A stretch of 64,000 nucleotides of DNA from NCBI GenBank assembly GCA_016719395.1, contig JADJZF010000010.1, positions 62,001-126,000 on the forward strand, read 5' to 3'. Shown piece by piece: positions 46,787 through 56,147 of this stretch (the first letter of the stretch is position 1; each line of letters begins with the position of its first letter). Position numbers and translations under genes: made by a program. The notes beneath the pieces were generated by a model. The model saw only the letters and a list, made by a program, of their open reading frames with translations. It had not been told where the DNA came from and ran no database searches. This stretch comes from Candidatus Amarobacter glycogenicus. Its GTDB lineage: Bacteria > Chloroflexota > Dehalococcoidia > Tepidiformales > Tepidiformaceae.

Positions 46787-47668
46787 GTGGCGATCGAACT
46801 CCGCGCATCCGGCGCCCGCGCCCTCATCGAACCTCGCTACGGCGGGCGTATCCACCAGCTCTTCGTGGAAATCGACGGTCGCGAGGAACCACTCCTGTTC
46901 GCGCCGCCCGAGCCGGCCATGTACGCGCGCGAGCCGTTCGCCGGCGGCTGCTACCCCATGGCCCCTTGGCCGAACCGGATTCGCGGCGGGAGGTTCTTCT
47001 GGGCTGGACGGGAGTACGCCGTTCCCCTCGATGCGGCCGGCCAGGCGCTCCACGGGCTTGCATTTGACCAGCCGTGGCAGGTGGTGGCTCGGGCCGGACG
47101 GGTTGTGGAAATGGTGTGCGGTTTCGGTGCCGGCTGGCCGTGGGAGGGCCGGGCATGGCAGCGAGTTGAACTCGGCCCAGGCTATCTCGCACTAAAGCTC
47201 GAGGTCCGTTCGGCCAGGGAAGCGTTCCCCGCTGGCTGCGGATGGCACCCGTGGTTTCGCCGCGATGTGGCAGGTTCCCGGGATGTTGGGCTTGCCGTCC
47301 CGGCCGGTAACCGGTATGTGCTCAGAGACCACCTGCCAACCGGCGAACTCGCCACGCCCTCGGGTGATTTCGCGCTCGAGGGTGCCCCGCTCGGCGCCCG
47401 GCGTTTGGATGACTGCTACACCGGCTTTCAGACCCCCGCTGCGAGAATCGATTGGGACCGGCTCTCGCTCACCGTCGCCTTTGCCTGCCCGCGGCCGCAT
47501 CTCCAGGTCTATACGCCTCCGCAGGCGTTCTGCGTTGAACCCCAGACATGTCCCCCCGATGCCTTCAACCTCTCTGCAGGCGCTACACCGTCTTCTGAAG
47601 GAGCGGACTTTGCCGCGCCGGGCCGCCCGCTCTCGCTCACATCTCGCTGGACCTGGGCTTTGCGCTAG
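46787..47668 (+). CDS. Aldose 1-epimerase family protein
   Basis: 293 aa, GTG start. Galactose-mutarotase fold: GGCYPMAPWPNRIRGGRF, ALHGLAFDQPWQV (first catalytic His), AGCGWHPWFRRDV (second His region), CVEPQTCPPDAFNL (catalytic Glu). Likely sugar mutarotase or hexose-6-phosphate epimerase. Confidence 0.88.
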   Translation: MAIELRASGARALIEPRYGGRIHQLFVEIDGREEPLLFAPPEPAMYAREPFAGGCYPMAPWPNRIRGGRFFWAGREYAVPLDAAGQALHGLAFDQPWQVVARAGRVVEMVCGFGAGWPWEGRAWQRVELGPGYLALKLEVRSAREAFPAGCGWHPWFRRDVAGSRDVGLAVPAGNRYVLRDHLPTGELATPSGDFALEGAPLGARRLDDCYTGFQTPAARIDWDRLSLTVAFACPRPHLQVYTPPQAFCVEPQTCPPDAFNLSAGATPSSEGADFAAPGRPLSLTSRWTWALR

Positions 47669-47781
47669 CGGCACGCGCTCCCTGAGCGCACGCGGTTCGG
47701 CAGTCCAACATTTCCCGAAATGCTTTCGAACCCTTTTCGCGTTTGTTAGGCTACCGCAATCCCCAGACATCGAGCCGCACG

Positions 47782-49008
47782 ATGACACAGCAACAGACCC
47801 CTCCCACCCTTGGCATGGGCCTCTCTCCCGCGAACCCCGAGTACCAGAGGGATCCGTTCACCCTCCTCGATGATGTCCGCGAGCAAGGCCGCGCCGTCTA
47901 TGACGAACTGTTCGGGCGCTACATTGTTGGCCGCTTCGAGGATGTCCAGCAGATTCTCAACGACCGCGATCTGAACGTGGACCCGCGGAAGGCCGACGAA
48001 TCCAGCTTCATGGCGAACTTCCGGCGCCGGTTCACCGATGACACCCGCGAGCCCTCTATGCTCTTCCTCGACCCACCCGACCACGATCGCCTCCGCGGCC
48101 TCGTGACCAGGGCCTTCACTCCCCGCTCCATCGAACAAATGCGGGGCCGCATCGGCGAAATCGCCAACGAACTGATAGATAAGGTCGAAGGACAGTCTTC
48201 CTTCGACCTCATGCAGGCGTTCTGTCAGCCCTACCCCACCATCGTCATCGCCGAAATGCTCGGCGTTGACCCGAACGATCAGGCCGACTTCAAGCGTTGG
48301 ACCGACGACGGCGTCGCCGCCGGCTTCGACCCGTTCGCCGGCGAGGAGAAGCAGCAGCGGGCGAAGGTGGCCCGCGAACAGCTCGAGACCTACCTGCGCA
48401 AAGCCATCGCCGAGCGCCGCGCCGAACCCAAAGACGACCTCATCACCGCCCTCCTCCACGCCGAAGACGAGGGAAACTTCTTCAACGACGAAGAGGTCGT
48501 TTCCATGGTCGCCCTCCTGCTTGGCGCCGGGAACGTCACTACCACGGACCTGCTTGGCAACGGCCTGAAGAACCTGCTTCAGCAGCCGGACCAGGTCCAA
48601 ATCCTCCGGGAAAACCCTTCACTCATCACGAACGCCATCGAAGAGATGCTTCGCTACGAAGGCCCGGTCACCTTCACCGGCCGCATCGCTGTCGACGACC
48701 GCGAGTTGGCCGGCTGCCCGATGCACAGGGGCCAATCCGTCACCCTGGCCATCGGTGCCGCCAACTACGACCCCCGCCTCCACAAGGACCCGCACAAGTT
48801 CGACGTCACCCGCGAAGACATCGACCACCTCGCCTTCGGCGGCGGCCGCCGTTACTGCCTCGGCGCCCCCCTCGCTCGGCTCGAAGCCCAGATCGGGCTC
48901 GAGACGCTCCTCGCCCGCTTCCCGAACCTCCGCATGCCGGAACAGGAGCTGGTCTGGAAGACGGTCCCGGGCTTCCGCGGCCTCGAGAAGCTGATCGTCG
49001 AGGTCTAG
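47782..49008 (+). CDS. Cytochrome P450
   Basis: 408 aa from ATG 47782. Haem-binding loop FGGGRRYCLGAPLAR (axial Cys), the K-helix EEMLRYEGPVTFTGR (ExxR), and the I-helix LLGAGNVTTTDLL. Soluble class similar to bacterial CYP families; substrate unknown. Convergent with two CoA transferase genes, which may serve the same compound class. Confidence 0.95.
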   Translation: MTQQQTPPTLGMGLSPANPEYQRDPFTLLDDVREQGRAVYDELFGRYIVGRFEDVQQILNDRDLNVDPRKADESSFMANFRRRFTDDTREPSMLFLDPPDHDRLRGLVTRAFTPRSIEQMRGRIGEIANELIDKVEGQSSFDLMQAFCQPYPTIVIAEMLGVDPNDQADFKRWTDDGVAAGFDPFAGEEKQQRAKVAREQLETYLRKAIAERRAEPKDDLITALLHAEDEGNFFNDEEVVSMVALLLGAGNVTTTDLLGNGLKNLLQQPDQVQILRENPSLITNAIEEMLRYEGPVTFTGRIAVDDRELAGCPMHRGQSVTLAIGAANYDPRLHKDPHKFDVTREDIDHLAFGGGRRYCLGAPLARLEAQIGLETLLARFPNLRMPEQELVWKTVPGFRGLEKLIVEV

Positions 49009-49015
49009 GCCACGC

Positions 49016-50206
49016 CTAGATCACCCCGTCTCGTCCCAGCGTCTCAATCTCACCGTGCGTCATTCCAAGCAGCCCGCGATAGATCTCGTCGTTGTGCTCG
49101 CCGACCGATGGCGCCGGGTTGTAGACCCGCCCGGCCGCATGCGACAGCCGGGGATACGGCGCCGGAGTAATCACCGGCCCGACATGCGGGTCGTCGATGC
49201 TCACCAGGTCTTCCCGAGCCGCGAAGTGTGGGTCGGCGAAGATATCGGCGATGCTGTTCACCGGGCCGTACGGTACCCGGAATGCATCGAGCACTGCGTA
49301 CAGCGGTTTCGCATCCTGGGCGTTTACCCACTCGCGGATCACCTGGTGGAGTTCCGCCTCGTTCGCCAGCCGGGATTCGTGGTCGCAGAACTTCGGGTCC
49401 TGGGGCAGGTCCGGCAGGCCCATTGCATCGCACAGGCGCTGGAAGATCTGGGGATTGAGCGCCAGCACCAGCACCCAGTGCCCGTCCCGCGTCAGGAACT
49501 GCTCGCCGGGGATGGACCACGAGCGGACATTTCCACGGCGCTCGCGGATGATGCCCTCGCGGCTGTACTCGGCCGCCATCGGCCCGCTGTAGCGAAAAAT
49601 CGACTCGTAGAGAGAGAGGTCCACCACCTGCGGTTCGTCGCAGTTCGCGTTGTCTCGGTGGTAGACGGCGGCGAGGATCGCCAGCGCCCCGAACGTCCCG
49701 CTCACGTAGTCCCCGAGCATGTAGCCGGGATGGACCGGCGGTTGGTCCGCCTCCCCGGTGACGTAGATGAGCCCGCCTATCGCCTGTCCGATCCGGTCGT
49801 ACGAGGTGCGGTCGCGGTACGGGCCGGTCTGTCCGAATCCAGAGATGCGCACGTAGATCAGGCGCGGGTTGGCTTCGTTCAGGTCGTCCGGCCCGATGCC
49901 CCAGCGCTCGACCGTCCCCGGCGAGAAGTTCTCGACGATCGCGTCCGCCGCGGCCACGAGCCGCTTCAGCACCGGCGCCGCCTCGGGGCGGTGAAGGTCG
50001 AGCGTGACGGACTTCTTGTTGCGCTGCTCGCCTGCGCGGCTCGAGTTCGTGTGCGCCGCGATGTCCCCCTTGAGCGAGGGCATCTCGATGCGGATCACCT
50101 CGGCGCCCATGTCAGCGAGTAGCGAGCTGACGAACGGGCCAGCGAGGACCTGCCCGGCGTCAATGATCCTGAGCCCCGCGAGGAGCCGGTCATGCGGTTG
50201 CGACAT
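49016..50206 (-). CDS. CaiB/BaiF family III CoA transferase
   Basis: 396 aa. GLRIIDAGQVLAGPFVSSLLADMGAE (cut: GLRIIDAGQVLAGPF), KKSVTLDLHRPEAAPVLK, RISGFGQTGPYRDR and GDYVSGTFGALAILAAV, where the Asp is the expected nucleophile. First of three neighbouring family III transferases; likely part of a fatty, aromatic or terpenoid acid catabolic route. Confidence 0.93.
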   Translation of the reverse strand: MSQPHDRLLAGLRIIDAGQVLAGPFVSSLLADMGAEVIRIEMPSLKGDIAAHTNSSRAGEQRNKKSVTLDLHRPEAAPVLKRLVAAADAIVENFSPGTVERWGIGPDDLNEANPRLIYVRISGFGQTGPYRDRTSYDRIGQAIGGLIYVTGEADQPPVHPGYMLGDYVSGTFGALAILAAVYHRDNANCDEPQVVDLSLYESIFRYSGPMAAEYSREGIIRERRGNVRSWSIPGEQFLTRDGHWVLVLALNPQIFQRLCDAMGLPDLPQDPKFCDHESRLANEAELHQVIREWVNAQDAKPLYAVLDAFRVPYGPVNSIADIFADPHFAAREDLVSIDDPHVGPVITPAPYPRLSHAAGRVYNPAPSVGEHNDEIYRGLLGMTHGEIETLGRDGVI

Positions 50207-50216
50207 GAACTCCCTC

Positions 50217-51443
50217 CTAACCGATTCCCGGGTTCACGGGGGCGCCCGAAATGATGACCAGGCGCTCCAACTCCGCCATCTCGGCATCCCCCAACCCCAG
50301 GAGACCCCGCAAGATCTCATCGTTGTGCTCGCCGAAGAGTGGCGCGTGGCGCTTCATCTCCGGCCTTGCTTCGCGGAGCTGCCAGGCGCTGCGCGGCTGC
50401 TTCCATGCGTGCATTCGCGGGTGTGGAAGCTCCTTCCAGAACCCGCGTTCATTCAGGTGACGGTCCTCATGCACCGTCACCGTGTTGAGCACCCGTCCCA
50501 CCGGGATAGCCCGCGCCGCCAGTTGTTCGAGCACCCACTGTGGGTCCTTCCCGGCTGTCCACTCCGAGAGCCAGCGGTCGATCTCGTCCAGCCGGGCACT
50601 CGCACTCAGTCCCCCAGGGCCCGCTTCGAGTCCGAAGTGGTGGGCGAAATCGTTCCACTGCCCCTCGGTCCGGAAGGTGATTGCCACCCACTGCTCTTCG
50701 CCGGCACAGCGGTAAACGCCCTGTGCGAAGGAGCGGGCGTCGCGGTTCCCGTGCTGCGTGGTCTCTTCGCCGCGGAGCGAGGCGGCCACGAAGGCTTCAC
50801 CGATGAGCGTCGACATCACCTCCCGCTGGCCAAGGTCGATGAACGCCCCCTCACCGGTCTTCCGCCGCTGGATGAGCGCCAGCGCGACTGCGGCTGCAGC
50901 TGCCATCCCCGCGACCGGGTCGCCATAAGAGAGTCCGGTCTTCATGGGCACGCCGTCGTCCCCATAACCGGTCAACGAAGCCAGCCCGCTCATCTGCTCG
51001 ATGATCGGCCCGAAGCCCACCTGGTCGCGTTCGGGCCCGGTCTTTCCATAGCCCGCCATGCTCACCAGGATGATGTCCGGCTTCGCCGCCCGCAGCGTCT
51101 CGAGGCCGAGCCCGAGGTTGTCCAGCACGTCCGCGCGGTAGTTCTCGATGACCACGTCACACTTGGCCGCCAGCTTCAGGAACGTCTGCCGTCCCAACTC
51201 CTGCGCCAGGTCCAGCGTCAGGGACTTCTTGTCGCGGCTGTAGTCGTTGAAGTACCACGACGCATTCCAGGGTTCGGCCTCGTCAGGCAGGGGGATGAGC
51301 GTGCGAATGTTGTCCCACGCACGTGGCGACTCGATCTTGATGACCTCCGCGCCCATTTCCGCCAGCACGCGCGTGGCGAAGGGACCGGCCCACATCATCG
51401 TCAGGTCGGCGACGCGGATACCTTCGAGGGGCAGCTTCTTCAT
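50217..51443 (-). CDS. CaiB/BaiF family III CoA transferase
   Basis: 408 aa from ATG 51443, which overlaps the stop of the next transferase gene upstream (ATGA). KKSLTLDLAQELGRQTFLKLA, VSMAGYGKTGPERDQVG and SYGDPVAGMAAAAAVALAL (nucleophile Asp present). Coupled with the third, broken transferase upstream. Confidence 0.93.
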   Translation of the reverse strand: MKKLPLEGIRVADLTMMWAGPFATRVLAEMGAEVIKIESPRAWDNIRTLIPLPDEAEPWNASWYFNDYSRDKKSLTLDLAQELGRQTFLKLAAKCDVVIENYRADVLDNLGLGLETLRAAKPDIILVSMAGYGKTGPERDQVGFGPIIEQMSGLASLTGYGDDGVPMKTGLSYGDPVAGMAAAAAVALALIQRRKTGEGAFIDLGQREVMSTLIGEAFVAASLRGEETTQHGNRDARSFAQGVYRCAGEEQWVAITFRTEGQWNDFAHHFGLEAGPGGLSASARLDEIDRWLSEWTAGKDPQWVLEQLAARAIPVGRVLNTVTVHEDRHLNERGFWKELPHPRMHAWKQPRSAWQLREARPEMKRHAPLFGEHNDEILRGLLGLGDAEMAELERLVIISGAPVNPGIG

Positions 51444-52520
51444 GGCCGCGCCCCGAGCCACTCGGCAAGCACGCCAGTGGTGTCGGCGCCGGCCCCATGG
51501 AGTTCTCCCGGTACCCACGGCAGCCCCACGAAGGGCCTCCCGGGCACCATTGCGACGCCATCCGGCGTCGTGACCGCATCAAAGAAGTGGCGTTCCGCCA
51601 GGCTCGCGTTGGCGAGCAGGTCGCCCGGAGTCATCACTGCGCCGAACGGCACCTTGTACGTCGCCCCCAGGTCCAGGATCTCCTGCTTCGTGCGGTCGGC
51701 GAACCACGCGTAGAACTTCGCCTGCAGCTCGTCGTCGTGGTTCGGTCGCTGCATCCGGTCCCGAAAACGTGGCTCCCCCAGCTCCGGGTCGCCGACGACG
51801 CTGAAGAGCGCAGGGATCTGGCGTTCGAGCGCGCACACCCTGCAAACCCGTCCGCGCACGGGTAGATCCCCATGACGCGCGGACGTGGTTCCCCGCGCGC
51901 ATGCTCGCCGTCCCGTTGTACGCCCCGCCCGGCCCGTAGAGCTCGAGCATCCCGGCCATGCACTCCTGCAGGGAAATGTCGACCCAGTCGCCTTCGCCGT
52001 GAATAAGCGACCCCAGGTAAGCCGTCACGGCCGCCCCAAAGCCGTTCAGCCCGCCCAGGTAGAGCGCCTGGCTTCCGCCCGTGACGAGCGGTTCCCGCTG
52101 TGGCATGCCGGTGAGCGACATAATTCCGCCCATCGCGAACGAGGTGATGTTCGAAGCCTCGAAGCCCGCGTAGGGGCCGTCCTGCCCGAACGGAGTGATC
52201 GACACGACCACCAGCCCGGGCTTCCTGGCGCGCAGGGCTTCGGGCTGCACCCGCCGGAGATGTTTCACGATGTCACCCGGGTTGTCCCCTTCGATGACGA
52301 TGTCAGCTGCCAGCGCCAGCGCCCGTGGGTCGGACGTCGGCGCTACCCTCCGCTTCCCCGCCAGGAGATACACCTGCTCGTCCGTAGTCAGCGATTCCTC
52401 TGCCGGGTCCAGGCGCACCACGTCCGCGCCGAACCCCGCCAGCCACCTGGCCGCGAACGCGACCGGGATCCCCCCGCCGATTTCGAGGACGCGGACGTCC
52501 TTCAGCACTGGGTCACTCAT
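51440..52520 (-). pseudogene. CaiB/BaiF-like CoA transferase, frameshifted near 51870
   Basis: From ATG 52520 the frame gives a typical N-terminus (LEIGGGIPVAFAARWLAGFGADVV, cut: GGGIPVAFAARWLAGFG), VVVSITPFGQDGPYAGF, then breaks after RAGNHVR. The family sequence continues in a second frame (VMGIYPCADGFAG) and a third (VCALERQIPALFSVVGD ... ending at 51440), so two nearby indels at about 51860-51885 are needed; one looks like a lost G in a G-run. The usual nucleophilic Asp is not visible in the GGSQALYLGGLNGFGAA stretch, so activity is also doubtful. Confidence 0.78.
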
Positions 52521-52581
52521 GGCGAGCGATTCTACGGTGCGGCGCCGGGTTTCAGGTATCGGTCACCCGGTTCACCGGAAC

Positions 52582-53010
52582 TCACTCCAGCCGGGACTCG
52601 CCGACCGGGTCCCGCGGCACATCCTGGTTCGCATTCACCATATGGTGCGCCAGCGGACCGAACCGTTCGAAAACGACGCCGACAACATCGTCGGCGACGC
52701 CCTCTTCCTGCCAGGCTTCGCGCATGTAGCGCAGCCAGCGCCCCGCTGCCAGGTCGTCGATGACGAATGGAAAGTGGCGGATTCGAAGTCGCGGGTGCCC
52801 ATACCGCTGGGAGTACGCGGGCGGTCCCCCGAGCCACTGCAGCAGGAACAGTTTGAGCTTTTCCTTGCCCGGCTCCAGGTCCTCCGGATAGATCGGACGC
52901 ATGTGGCTGTCCGCCTCGATGCGCACGTAAAACGACTCGACAATGCGCGAGATGGCGTCCGCGCCGCCCACGCGCGCCAGCATGGAATCCGTGATGCTCG
53001 GCTCGGTCAT
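52582..53010 (-). CDS. Truncated hemoglobin (group II-like)
   Basis: 142 aa. Contains SFYVRIEADSHMRPIYP, WLGGPPAYSQRYGHPRLRIRHFPFVID (cut: GGPPAYSQRYGHPRLRIRH) with the proximal His, and WLRYMREAW. The pattern RYGHPRLRxRHxPF is typical of group II truncated globins, which bind O2 or NO. Divergent from the antitoxin gene. Confidence 0.92.
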   Translation of the reverse strand: MTEPSITDSMLARVGGADAISRIVESFYVRIEADSHMRPIYPEDLEPGKEKLKLFLLQWLGGPPAYSQRYGHPRLRIRHFPFVIDDLAAGRWLRYMREAWQEEGVADDVVGVVFERFGPLAHHMVNANQDVPRDPVGESRLE

Positions 53011-53118
53011 GGATCCCGATTGTCGATTCGGGGCGCCCGCTTGTCGAACACTGCCTCGCGCTCGTACTTACTCGCCGCGAGACTTCCGGGAGCTAAAGTA
53101 CCGGACGAGGTATCGAAT

Positions 53119-53421
53119 TTGAGCACTCTCAGCGTCTCTACCGGCATCGTCCCGCTTGGCGAATTCAAGGCCAACGCCGCGAAGCTGCTCCGCCAGCTGC
53201 GCGACTCTGGTTCGCCGCTGGTCATCACCCAAAACGGCCGCCCCGCGGCCGTCCTCCTCACTCCCGAGGCCTACGACGCGCTCGCCGCCGCCGCCCCCAT
53301 CAGGGCGTCGATGGATTCGTTCAGCACCCCGCCCGCTCCGCCGGCGGAGGATGTGGTCGGCTGGCTAGACACCTGGGCGACCGAAAACGAGATCCCTCTC
53401 CCGCCGGCGTTCCCCGCTTGA
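53119..53421 (+). CDS. Phd/YefM-type antitoxin, no adjacent toxin
   Basis: 100 aa, start TTG 53119. Phd fold: VPLGEFKANAAKLLRQLR, SPLVITQNGRPAAVLLTPEAYDAL (cut: LVITQNGRPAAVLLTP). The C-terminal tail is Pro-rich. The next gene is on the other strand, so no Doc/RelE-type toxin adjoins it; either orphan or a stand-alone regulator. Confidence 0.85.
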   Translation: MSTLSVSTGIVPLGEFKANAAKLLRQLRDSGSPLVITQNGRPAAVLLTPEAYDALAAAAPIRASMDSFSTPPAPPAEDVVGWLDTWATENEIPLPPAFPA

Positions 53422-53437
53422 GTCTCGGCGAGGCGGC

Positions 53438-54781
53438 CTACCGCGGGTGATTCGCCGTCGCAGCGGCGACTGCCTTCATCACCATCGTCTCAAGTACCGG
53501 GTGCCCTACTTCGGAGAACTCGTAGCGCGCCCGGATGATGGGCATCGACACCTTGATCAGGGCAGCCAGGTCGATCGGCGTCCCCGAAACGACAACCTCA
53601 GCGCCCGAAGCATTGATGGTCGCTCGGAGCGCCTCGATCTGGTGTTCGCTGTAACCGACGGCTGGCAACACGGCCCCGATGTGCGGGTAAGCCGAATAGA
53701 CCTCCCGGATCGCGCGGGCGGCATGGGCCCGCGGGTCGAGGATCTCCCGCGCACCCGCCTCTCGCGCAGCCACGAAACCCGCGCCGTACGGCATCCCGCC
53801 GTGCGTAATCGTCGGTCCATCATCTACGACCAGTACCCGCCGTCCCCGGACGGCCCCAGGATCGTCGAGGTGGATCGGCAGCGCCCCGCGCACCACCGTC
53901 GCGCTTGGGTTGAGGTGGCGGGCCGCGTGTTCGGCTGCTTCGACCTGTTCATGAGTCGCGGCGTTCGTCTTGCTAACGACAATGACATCGGCCATCCGGA
54001 GCACGGCTTCTCCCGGATGGTAGGCTTCGGCCTGGTCCGCCCGGAGCGCGTCCAGCACAGCAACCTGGATGTCCGGCCGGAAGAACGGGAAATCGTTGTT
54101 CCCGCCGTCCCACACGATGACGTCGGCTTCCGCTTCGGCGGCCGCGAGGACCGCCGCGTAGTCCACGCCGGCGAACACCACGGAGCCCGCGGCTACGTGC
54201 GCTTCGTACTCCTCGCGCTCCTCCGCCGTACACTCCGCTGCCGAAATGTCTGCCTTCGATGCGAACCGCTGCGCTCGCTGCCGCCCAAGGTCGCCGTAGG
54301 GCATGGGATGACGCACCACCGCGACCTTCCGCCCGTGGCTCGCAATCCGCCCGGCGATCCACCGCGAAAGCGGCGACTTCCCTGAGCCCGTCCGCGCTGC
54401 CGTCACCGCGACGACCGGCACGTTCGCTTCCAGACAGGTGCTCCCGGGGCCGAGCAGGACAAAGTCGGCGCCGGCGGCGAGCGAACGGGAGGCCGCGTGC
54501 ATGACTGCTTCGTGGGTCACGTCGCTGTAGGCGAAGACGACCCGGTTTGCCCCGAGCTTCCGGCAGAGGTCCTCGAAGTGGGCTTCGTCTTCGATCGGGA
54601 TCCCGTGAGGGTACAGCGGCCCCGCCAGTGAAGCCGGATACCGTCGCCCGGAGATCCCGGGGATCTGCGCGCCTGTGAAAGCCACGACCTCGGTCGCCGG
54701 GTCGTCCCGGTACACCATGTTGAAGTTGTGAAAGTCTCGCCCTGCTGCGCCGAGGATGATGGTCCGCACCCGATTGCTCAT
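53438..54781 (-). CDS. Cyclic 2,3-diphosphoglycerate synthetase-like P-loop protein
   Basis: 447 aa from ATG 54781. P-loop TAARTGSGKSPLSRWIA, GNNDFPFFRPDIQVAVLDA (cut: WDGGNNDFPFFRPDIQV), and the C-terminal motif VVVSGTPIDLAALI. This matches the family of archaeal cDPG synthetase, which cyclises 2,3-bisphosphoglycerate, a heat protectant. Bacterial members are widespread but mostly untested; the product here is unproven. Confidence 0.85.
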   Translation of the reverse strand: MSNRVRTIILGAAGRDFHNFNMVYRDDPATEVVAFTGAQIPGISGRRYPASLAGPLYPHGIPIEDEAHFEDLCRKLGANRVVFAYSDVTHEAVMHAASRSLAAGADFVLLGPGSTCLEANVPVVAVTAARTGSGKSPLSRWIAGRIASHGRKVAVVRHPMPYGDLGRQRAQRFASKADISAAECTAEEREEYEAHVAAGSVVFAGVDYAAVLAAAEAEADVIVWDGGNNDFPFFRPDIQVAVLDALRADQAEAYHPGEAVLRMADVIVVSKTNAATHEQVEAAEHAARHLNPSATVVRGALPIHLDDPGAVRGRRVLVVDDGPTITHGGMPYGAGFVAAREAGAREILDPRAHAARAIREVYSAYPHIGAVLPAVGYSEHQIEALRATINASGAEVVVSGTPIDLAALIKVSMPIIRARYEFSEVGHPVLETMVMKAVAAATANHPR

Positions 54782-55107
54782 GCTGCATTCTCCCAGAAGT
54801 TGTTCCGCTCCGGGCAACGTCTCCGGGGAGCCAACTGCGCTCCTCGCGGGCACGCCCCGCCATCGTGCCGGCGCCCCACGGTGTCTGGCAGTCACCGTTC
54901 GGGGCAGAGGTTCGACCCGCGACGGACGGCCGCGCGAGGTATCTGTTCCTGCGCGAGCCGCCCGCACGGTCCTACTTGCGACGCCCTCCTATTCGGCCCC
55001 GGATGGCATCCAATTCGGGGCCAATCGGACATCTCGGTACGCAAGTGCGCAGGGCATAGTTGTCCCGGGTCGGCGGGGGTCCGCCGAAAACACGCCTGGG
55101 GGAAAGC
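54782..55107. other. 326-bp gap with no gene seen
   Basis: Divergent promoter region between the P-loop protein and the zinc-ribbon gene. No coding frame, hairpin with T-run, or RNA motif recognised. Confidence 0.5.
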
Positions 55108-56106
55108 ATGGCTGCGACACCTGTCTCCTGTACGTCTTGTGGGGCACTGATCGCCGAGGGCGCGGCATTCTGCCCCGCGTGTGGTGCACGCCAGGAGCCA
55201 CCGGCGACGTGCCAGTCCTGCGGCGCCTTGGTCAAACTTGGAGCGCGCTTCTGTCCCTCCTGCGGTGCCAGCACGGCTCCAGAGGCGCTCCCTCATCCCC
55301 CGGCTCCAGCGGCATGCTCCTCGTGCGGTTCGGAGTTGGCCCCCGACGCCCGGTTCTGTGCCGCCTGCGGCGCAAAGGCATCCCAGGCGGTAGCGCGCGT
55401 CGAAGCTCCAGCGGTGGCGCCCGCCGCGCCGGTGGCGGAGGTCTGCGGCTCCTGCGGCACCGTCCTCAAGCACGGAGCGCGCTTTTGCGGGAAGTGCGGC
55501 ACCCCGCAATTGCCGTCGGCCGTCGAGTCTCCTGCTCTTCCGACACCACAACAGGCGGCCGCACCACATCGAGCCGATCCTTTTGGTTCGCGCGCCGCCC
55601 CCCGCCCTCCTGCGCGCCGCGTTCCACCCCCAGCGACCCCGGCGAGTGCGGCCGGCGGCAAGGCCCTAACCTGGCGCGACCTCGTACTTGGCGGCGGCCT
55701 CGCTGCCGCGTTTCTTAGCGTCTTCTTCGACTGGATCTCGTCCGGCCCGTTTGGAGCCGGCCCGTTGGACGCCGACGCTCGCTTCCGCATCGGCGACTGG
55801 CTGAGCACCGACAAGCTCGACGGGTATCTCGTCCTGTTGCTTGCCGCTGCCGGGCTCGCGGCGATGGTCCTCGCGCGCCTTGGTCGCGCCGGGGGACCAT
55901 GGCAGCGGCTCCTTCCGAACGTCCCGATGGTGGCCGGGAGCCTGCTCACGGCCATCGCAGTCATCGAGTACCAGTTCATCACCAGCAAGTGGAAAGAACT
56001 CGATGTCGACGTCGCCTTCGGCGTGTACCTGCTTCTGCTCGGCGGTGTGGCCGCGGCCGTCTCCCGGTTCGTCCCAAACCAGCGAATAGGCCAGGCTCCT
56101 GGCTGA
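55108..56106 (+). CDS. Membrane protein with four zinc ribbons
   Basis: 332 aa from ATG 55108 (GGGGGAAAG upstream). The N-terminus holds four CxxC pairs arranged as ribbons (CTSCGAL...FCPACG; CQSCGAL...FCPSCG; CSSCGSE...FCAACG; CGSCGT...FCGKCG). A Pro-rich linker and three to four hydrophobic helices follow (LVLGGGLAAAFLSVFFDWIS and others). Family of unknown function. First of three zinc-ribbon genes. Confidence 0.7.
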   Translation: MAATPVSCTSCGALIAEGAAFCPACGARQEPPATCQSCGALVKLGARFCPSCGASTAPEALPHPPAPAACSSCGSELAPDARFCAACGAKASQAVARVEAPAVAPAAPVAEVCGSCGTVLKHGARFCGKCGTPQLPSAVESPALPTPQQAAAPHRADPFGSRAAPRPPARRVPPPATPASAAGGKALTWRDLVLGGGLAAAFLSVFFDWISSGPFGAGPLDADARFRIGDWLSTDKLDGYLVLLLAAAGLAAMVLARLGRAGGPWQRLLPNVPMVAGSLLTAIAVIEYQFITSKWKELDVDVAFGVYLLLLGGVAAAVSRFVPNQRIGQAPG

Positions 56107-56147
56107 CCCATTCCCGCTCTGCCGGGCAGCGTCGCGCCGGCGGCCCG

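Noticed and set aside
52195..53118. Upstream part of the frame of the Phd-type antitoxin
   Set aside because: Runs antisense to the CoA transferase and globin genes; only the last 100 codons look like a protein family.
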